Origin: Ramlibacter aquaticus | GTDB lineage: Bacteria; Pseudomonadota; Gammaproteobacteria; Burkholderiales; Burkholderiaceae_C | Reading direction: 5' to 3' | Assembly: GCF_015159745.1 (NCBI RefSeq) | Contig: NZ_JADDOJ010000011.1 | Location: forward strand, 1 to 64,000 | Length of the DNA: 64,000 bases | Shown here: piece by piece, positions 60,531 through 64,000 of the stretch | Layout of the letters: each line of letters opens with the position of its first letter | How positions within the stretch are numbered: position 1 is the stretch's first letter | The notes under the pieces: generated by a model | The model's database searches: none | Told to the model about the DNA's origin: nothing | Seen by the model: only the letters and a program-made list of their open reading frames with translations | Translations under genes and position numbers: made by a program

Positions 60531-61478
60531 ATGCAGAAGACCTCCAATGCCGCCCGCGCGGCCTACGCCGCCCTGCTGGTGCTGATCGTGATCGCGCCGC
60601 TGATCGGCCTGTACCCGGTGTTCGTGATGAAGCTGCTGTGCTTCGCGCTGTTCGCCTGTGCCCTGAACCTGCTGCTGGGCTTCACCGGCCTGCTCTCCTT
60701 CGGCCATGCGGCCTTCTTCGGCTTCTCCGCCTACGTCGCCGGCTACGTCATCAAGTCGCTGGGCTGGCCGCCCGAACTCGCGATGCTCTCCGGCCTGGTC
60801 GTCGGTGCGCTCATCGGCCTGGTCTTCGGCGTGGTGGCGATCCGCCGCCAGGGCATCTACTTCGCCATGGTCACCATGGCGCTGGCGCAGATGGTGTCCT
60901 TCATCTGCCTGCAGGCCCCCTTCACCGGCGGCGAGGACGGCCTGCAGGGCGTCCCGCGCGGCAAGCTGCTGGGCGTCTTCGACCTGGGCTCCGACACCGT
61001 CATGTACTACGTGACCGCCCTGGTGTTCGTGCTGGTCTACCTGGCCATCCGGCGCATCGTCACCTCGCCCTTCGGCCAGGTGCTCAAGATGATCCGCGAG
61101 AACGAACCGCGCGCCACCTCCCTGGGCTACGAGGTCGACCGCTACAAGCTGCTGGCCTTCGTGCTGTCGGCCGCGGTGGCGGGCCTCGCCGGCTCCATGA
61201 AGACGCTGGTCATGGGCTTCGCCACGCTGTCCGACGTGCACTGGTCCACCTCCGGCGAGGTGATCCTGATGACGCTGCTGGGCGGCGTGGGCACCTTCTT
61301 CGGCCCGGTGTTCGGCGCCGGCGTCGTGGTCGCGCTGCAGGACCTGCTGGCCGACAAGGTCGGCGCCTGGGTGACGGTGATCATCGGCGCCATCTTCGTG
61401 CTGTGCGTGCTGGCCTTCCGCAAGGGCGTGGTCGGCGAGCTGCACGACTGGTACGAGCGCCGCCGCGCCCGCGCCTGA
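60531..61478 (+). CDS. livM: ABC transporter permease LivM (liv2)
   Basis: 315 residues. LLLGFTGLLSFGHAAFFGFSAYVAGYV and the coupling loop MIRENEPRATSLGYEVDRYKLLAFVLSA are LivM signatures; about eight to nine helices. Unlike liv1 there is no fused ATPase domain; LivG is separate. The start follows AAGGAGGCC by a short distance, four bases after livH. Confidence 0.91.
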   Translation: MQKTSNAARAAYAALLVLIVIAPLIGLYPVFVMKLLCFALFACALNLLLGFTGLLSFGHAAFFGFSAYVAGYVIKSLGWPPELAMLSGLVVGALIGLVFGVVAIRRQGIYFAMVTMALAQMVSFICLQAPFTGGEDGLQGVPRGKLLGVFDLGSDTVMYYVTALVFVLVYLAIRRIVTSPFGQVLKMIRENEPRATSLGYEVDRYKLLAFVLSAAVAGLAGSMKTLVMGFATLSDVHWSTSGEVILMTLLGGVGTFFGPVFGAGVVVALQDLLADKVGAWVTVIIGAIFVLCVLAFRKGVVGELHDWYERRRARA

Positions 61479-61499
61479 CCCTTTTCCGCAGGAGCCTCC

Positions 61500-62267
61500 A
61501 TGGACGACCTCTTTTCCCTGCAGGGCCGGGTGGCCCTGGTCACCGGTGGCTCGCGCGGCATCGGCCGCATGATCGCCGCCGGCTTCCTGGCTCGTGGCGT
61601 CAAGGTCTACATCTCGGCCCGCAAGGCCGAGGCCTGCGACCAGACGGCGCGCGAACTCTCGGCCCTGGGCACCTGCATCTCGCTGCCGGCCGACGTCTCC
61701 ACCGTCGAGGGCGCGCAGGCGCTGGCGGCCGAGATCATGAAGCGCGAGCCCGCGCTGGACATCCTGGTGAACAACGCCGGTGCCGCCTGGGGCGAGGATT
61801 TCGACACCTTCCCCGAGAAGGGCTGGGACAAGGTCGTGGACCTGAACCTGAAGACGCCCTTCTTCCTGACGCAGGCCCTGCACGAGGCGCTGAAGAAGGG
61901 CGCGGCACGCCAGCCGGCCAAGGTGATCAGCGTAGCCTCCATCGACGGCGTGTCGGTGAACCCCCAGGAAACCTACTCCTACGCCGCCAGCAAGGCCGGC
62001 CTGATCCACCTGGTCAAGCGCATGTCGCTGCGCCTGGTGCAGGACGGCATCGTCTGCAGCGGCATCGCCCCGGGCGCCTTCGCTTCCGACATGAACCGCG
62101 TCGCCCGTGACCACGGCGACGAGGTGGCCCGGCGCATCCCGGCCGGCCGCATCGGCCGCGACGAGGACATGGCCGGCGTCGCGATCTACCTCGCCTCGCG
62201 CGCGGGCGACTACGTGGTCGGTCAGACCATCGTGGTCGACGGCGGCGTCACGCTGGCGCGCGGCTGA
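61500..62267 (+). CDS. Short-chain dehydrogenase/reductase
   Basis: 255 residues. Classical SDR: cofactor motif VTGGSRGIGRMI with Arg suggesting NADP(H), NNAGAAWG, catalytic Ser in VASIDG and the YSYAASK Tyr/Lys pair; PGAFASDMNR follows. The arrangement resembles RhlG-like 3-oxoacyl reductases, but the substrate is not known. It lies 21 bases after livM and is probably co-transcribed, suggesting a link to the compound imported by liv2. Confidence 0.88.
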   Translation: MDDLFSLQGRVALVTGGSRGIGRMIAAGFLARGVKVYISARKAEACDQTARELSALGTCISLPADVSTVEGAQALAAEIMKREPALDILVNNAGAAWGEDFDTFPEKGWDKVVDLNLKTPFFLTQALHEALKKGAARQPAKVISVASIDGVSVNPQETYSYAASKAGLIHLVKRMSLRLVQDGIVCSGIAPGAFASDMNRVARDHGDEVARRIPAGRIGRDEDMAGVAIYLASRAGDYVVGQTIVVDGGVTLARG

Positions 62268-62333
62268 AGCGCGCGGCCGGGCGCCCTGCCCGGCCGGTCA
62301 CGCCCAGGCGCCGCGCTGCGCGCGGGCTGGGGC

Positions 62334-63221
62334 TCAGGCCTCCCAGGTCCAGTTCTGCGGTCCGCGCGAGGCGATCTTGCGCGCGCCCACCCGGTTGCCC
62401 AGCTCGGCGCACTTCACCAGGTCCCAGCCCTGCTCCAGGCCGTGCAGCAGCGCGCCGCGCCAGGCGTCGCCGCAGCCGGTCGGGTCCACCACCGCCTCGG
62501 CCTTCACGCCCGGCACATGGGTCTTGCGGCCCCCGGTCCAGACCTCGCAGCCCTGCGCCCCCAGCGTGACCACCAGGCCGCGCACCTTGGAGGAGATCGT
62601 GGCGCTGTCCCAGCCGGTGCGCTCGGACAGCATCTTGCCTTCGTAGTCGTTCACGGTCACCCAGCTCGCCAGCTCGATGAAGCGGGCCAGTTCCGCACCG
62701 CCGAACATGGGCAGGCCCTGGCCCGGGTCGAACACGAAGGGAATGCCCGCGGCGGCGAACTGCTCGGCGTGCTGCAGCATGGCGTCGCGGCCATCGGGCG
62801 AGATGATGCCGATGCGGATGTCCGCGCGCGGTGCGATGGCCGTGGTGTGCGCCTGCATCATCGCGCCGGGGTGGAAGGCCGTGATCTGGTTGTTGTCACG
62901 GTCGGTCATGATCATGGCCTGCGCGGTGTAGGTGTGGTCCACCGTGCGCACGAACTCGGTGCTGATGCCCAGCGCCTGCAGGCGGGCCAGGTAGTCGGCC
63001 CCGTCGTTGCCCAGCGTGGCCATGGGCACGGGCTGGCCGCCGAGCTGGCGCAGCGCGTAGGCGATGTTGCCCGCACAGCCGCCGAAGTCGCGCCGCAGCG
63101 CTGGCACCAGGAACGAGACGTTGAGGATGTGCAGCTGGTCCGGCAGGATCTGCTCGGCGAAGCGGCCCTCGAAGTCCATGATGGTGTCGAAGGCGAGGGA
63201 GCCGCAGATGAGGGCGGGCAT
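62334..63221 (-). CDS. PfkB-family carbohydrate or nucleoside kinase
   Basis: 295 residues. GSLAFDTIMDFEGRF, the first PfkB-like Gly motif FGGCAGNIAYALRQLGG and the second, DPTGCGDAWRGALLHG (catalytic Asp in GCGD, where GAGD is usual), define the family. VVTLGAQGCEVW precedes the second motif. It may be an adenosine or ribose kinase-type enzyme; substrate not determinable. It converges on the SDR gene; 66 bases lie between them. Confidence 0.87.
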   Translation of the reverse strand: MPALICGSLAFDTIMDFEGRFAEQILPDQLHILNVSFLVPALRRDFGGCAGNIAYALRQLGGQPVPMATLGNDGADYLARLQALGISTEFVRTVDHTYTAQAMIMTDRDNNQITAFHPGAMMQAHTTAIAPRADIRIGIISPDGRDAMLQHAEQFAAAGIPFVFDPGQGLPMFGGAELARFIELASWVTVNDYEGKMLSERTGWDSATISSKVRGLVVTLGAQGCEVWTGGRKTHVPGVKAEAVVDPTGCGDAWRGALLHGLEQGWDLVKCAELGNRVGARKIASRGPQNWTWEA

Positions 63222-63244
63222 GTTCTTGTCTTTCTGGCGGGGTT

Positions 63245-64000
63245 TCAGGGATAGAAGGCGAGCACCCGGTAGCCGGCGATGCGCGCGGGCAGGCCCGCGG
63301 TGGCCAGCACCAGGCCGACCGAGCCGCTCCACTCGGCATGGGGCGCCAGCAGGTCCATGCCGGGCGCGAGCTCGGCGGCCTGCAGCACGCGGCGGACCAC
63401 CGGCTGGTCCTCGCTGTCGGTAAGGGTCAGCTCGATCGCGGGCGTGGCCACCGGCAGGGCCGCCTGGTTGTGCAGGGTCAGGCTGAGGCGGTAGCTGTCG
63501 CCGCGCAGGCGGCTGAATTGCGAGGCGTCGATCGCGATCGCGTCGATCTGGCGCGGCAGGCCGATGTTGCAGCCCAGCGGCAGGCACAGCCCGGCCAGGA
63601 GCGGCCGCAGGCCGGGATGGGTGGCGGCCAGGCGGTCGCGCTCCTGCACGCCGTACTGCGCGGCCAGCAGCAGGGCCAGCAGCACGGCGGCCAGGCCGAG
63701 CCCGAGGCGGGTGCTGCGGCGCTGCCACAGTGCGCGGCGCCGGGCCTTGCGCACGAACTCCAGGTCGTGAAGGTCGGGGTCCTGCTCGGAACGGGACCAG
63801 ATCTCGGGCTCGCGCTCGTCCACCGCGGCCCCGCCGGCCTCCACCGGCGTGGGGCCCAGGAAGAAAGGCGCGTCCAGGGGCGACGCGCGCAGTTCCACGA
63901 TCTCGTCCGCGATCAGCTCGCTGTCGGGGTCGGCCCAGGTGTCGGGCGCCCAGGCCTCGTCGGCGTGGGTGTCGGGCGAATCGGACGTGTCTGCGGTGTC
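63245..64000 (-). CDS. DUF3426 zinc-ribbon-type membrane protein (partial)
   Basis: The frame is open to the right edge, so 251 C-terminal residues are seen and the N-terminus is missing. A long acidic stretch (Asp, Thr, Pro, Ala rich) is followed by KARRRALWQRRSTR, one transmembrane helix (LGLGLAAVLLALLLAAQYG) and a periplasmic DUF3426 domain: LCLPLGCNIGLPRQIDAIAI, LTLHNQAALPVATPAIELTLTDSED, PVVRR and a final YRVLAFYP. In family members an MJ0042 zinc ribbon lies at the missing N-terminus. Function unknown; it is often near prmA and accB. Confidence 0.85.
   Translation of the reverse strand, partial: DTADTSDSPDTHADEAWAPDTWADPDSELIADEIVELRASPLDAPFFLGPTPVEAGGAAVDEREPEIWSRSEQDPDLHDLEFVRKARRRALWQRRSTRLGLGLAAVLLALLLAAQYGVQERDRLAATHPGLRPLLAGLCLPLGCNIGLPRQIDAIAIDASQFSRLRGDSYRLSLTLHNQAALPVATPAIELTLTDSEDQPVVRRVLQAAELAPGMDLLAPHAEWSGSVGLVLATAGLPARIAGYRVLAFYP

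Overview
The window is GC-rich (roughly 70% by eye) chromosomal DNA from a Burkholderiales betaproteobacterium, most likely of the family Comamonadaceae (Ramlibacter/Variovorax/Acidovorax-like). This rests on the protein sequences (RNase E tail, HemX/HemY, a LivM-LivG fusion, IcmF, a CNP1-like protein) and on gene order. Genus and species cannot be fixed from the sequence alone. Coding density is very high: no gene-free stretch exceeds 300 bases, and many neighbours overlap by ATGA or TGATG.

Region 1 (1-12.7 kb): the 3' end of rne and its terminator; the haem genes hemC-hemD-hemX-hemY on the minus strand, divergent from ppc; an AI-2E-family exporter; an algZ/algR-type LytS/LytTR two-component pair whose regulator gene is split by an IS5-family insertion sequence; then divergent argH. 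The order argH | algZ-algR | hemC-hemD resembles the Pseudomonas arrangement. The IS is 827 bp, has terminal inverted repeats, a TA (or TAG) duplication and an A8 frameshift site, and is the only mobile element found.

Region 2 (12.8-24.4 kb): an FMN alpha-hydroxyacid dehydrogenase, dinB, a dienoyl-CoA isomerase-like crotonase, queF, an alpha/beta hydrolase, a prolyl-4-hydroxylase-like oxygenase, then hemA-prfA-prmC-grxD and a Lon-like stand-alone AAA+ ATPase preceded by palindromes and a sigma-54-like promoter.

Region 3 (24.4-43.7 kb): the minor-pilin operon pilV-pilW-pilX-pilY1-pilE, proS with a lytic transglycosylase gene, rppH, a CNP1-like gene, rplU-rpmA-obgE-proB, ispB, tRNA-Pro(CGG), and pilB-pilC-pilD-coaE-zapD-yacG. 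The type IV pilus machine is therefore coded at two places here. If the interrupted AlgR homologue controls the minor pilins as in Pseudomonas, the IS insertion may have altered pilus production.

Region 4 (43.7-64 kb): mutT, a DUF815 ATPase, argJ, a persulfide dioxygenase-rhodanese fusion, a fumarylacetoacetate-hydrolase-family protein with a Tat/lipoprotein-like leader, and two complete branched-chain-type (Liv) ABC transporter operons. These flank icmF, the fused isobutyryl-CoA mutase. The liv1-icmF promoter region holds two different palindromes. The second operon ends in a short-chain dehydrogenase gene, followed by a PfkB-family kinase and a DUF3426 gene that runs off the right edge.

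I see no CRISPR array, prophage, rRNA operon or toxin-antitoxin module. The most notable points are the IS-split regulator, the regulatory structures before the AAA+ ATPase and icmF, the exported-looking FAH protein, a Walker A Lys-to-Arg variant in the second LivF, and a perfect 29-bp fold-back at the left edge that may be an assembly artefact.
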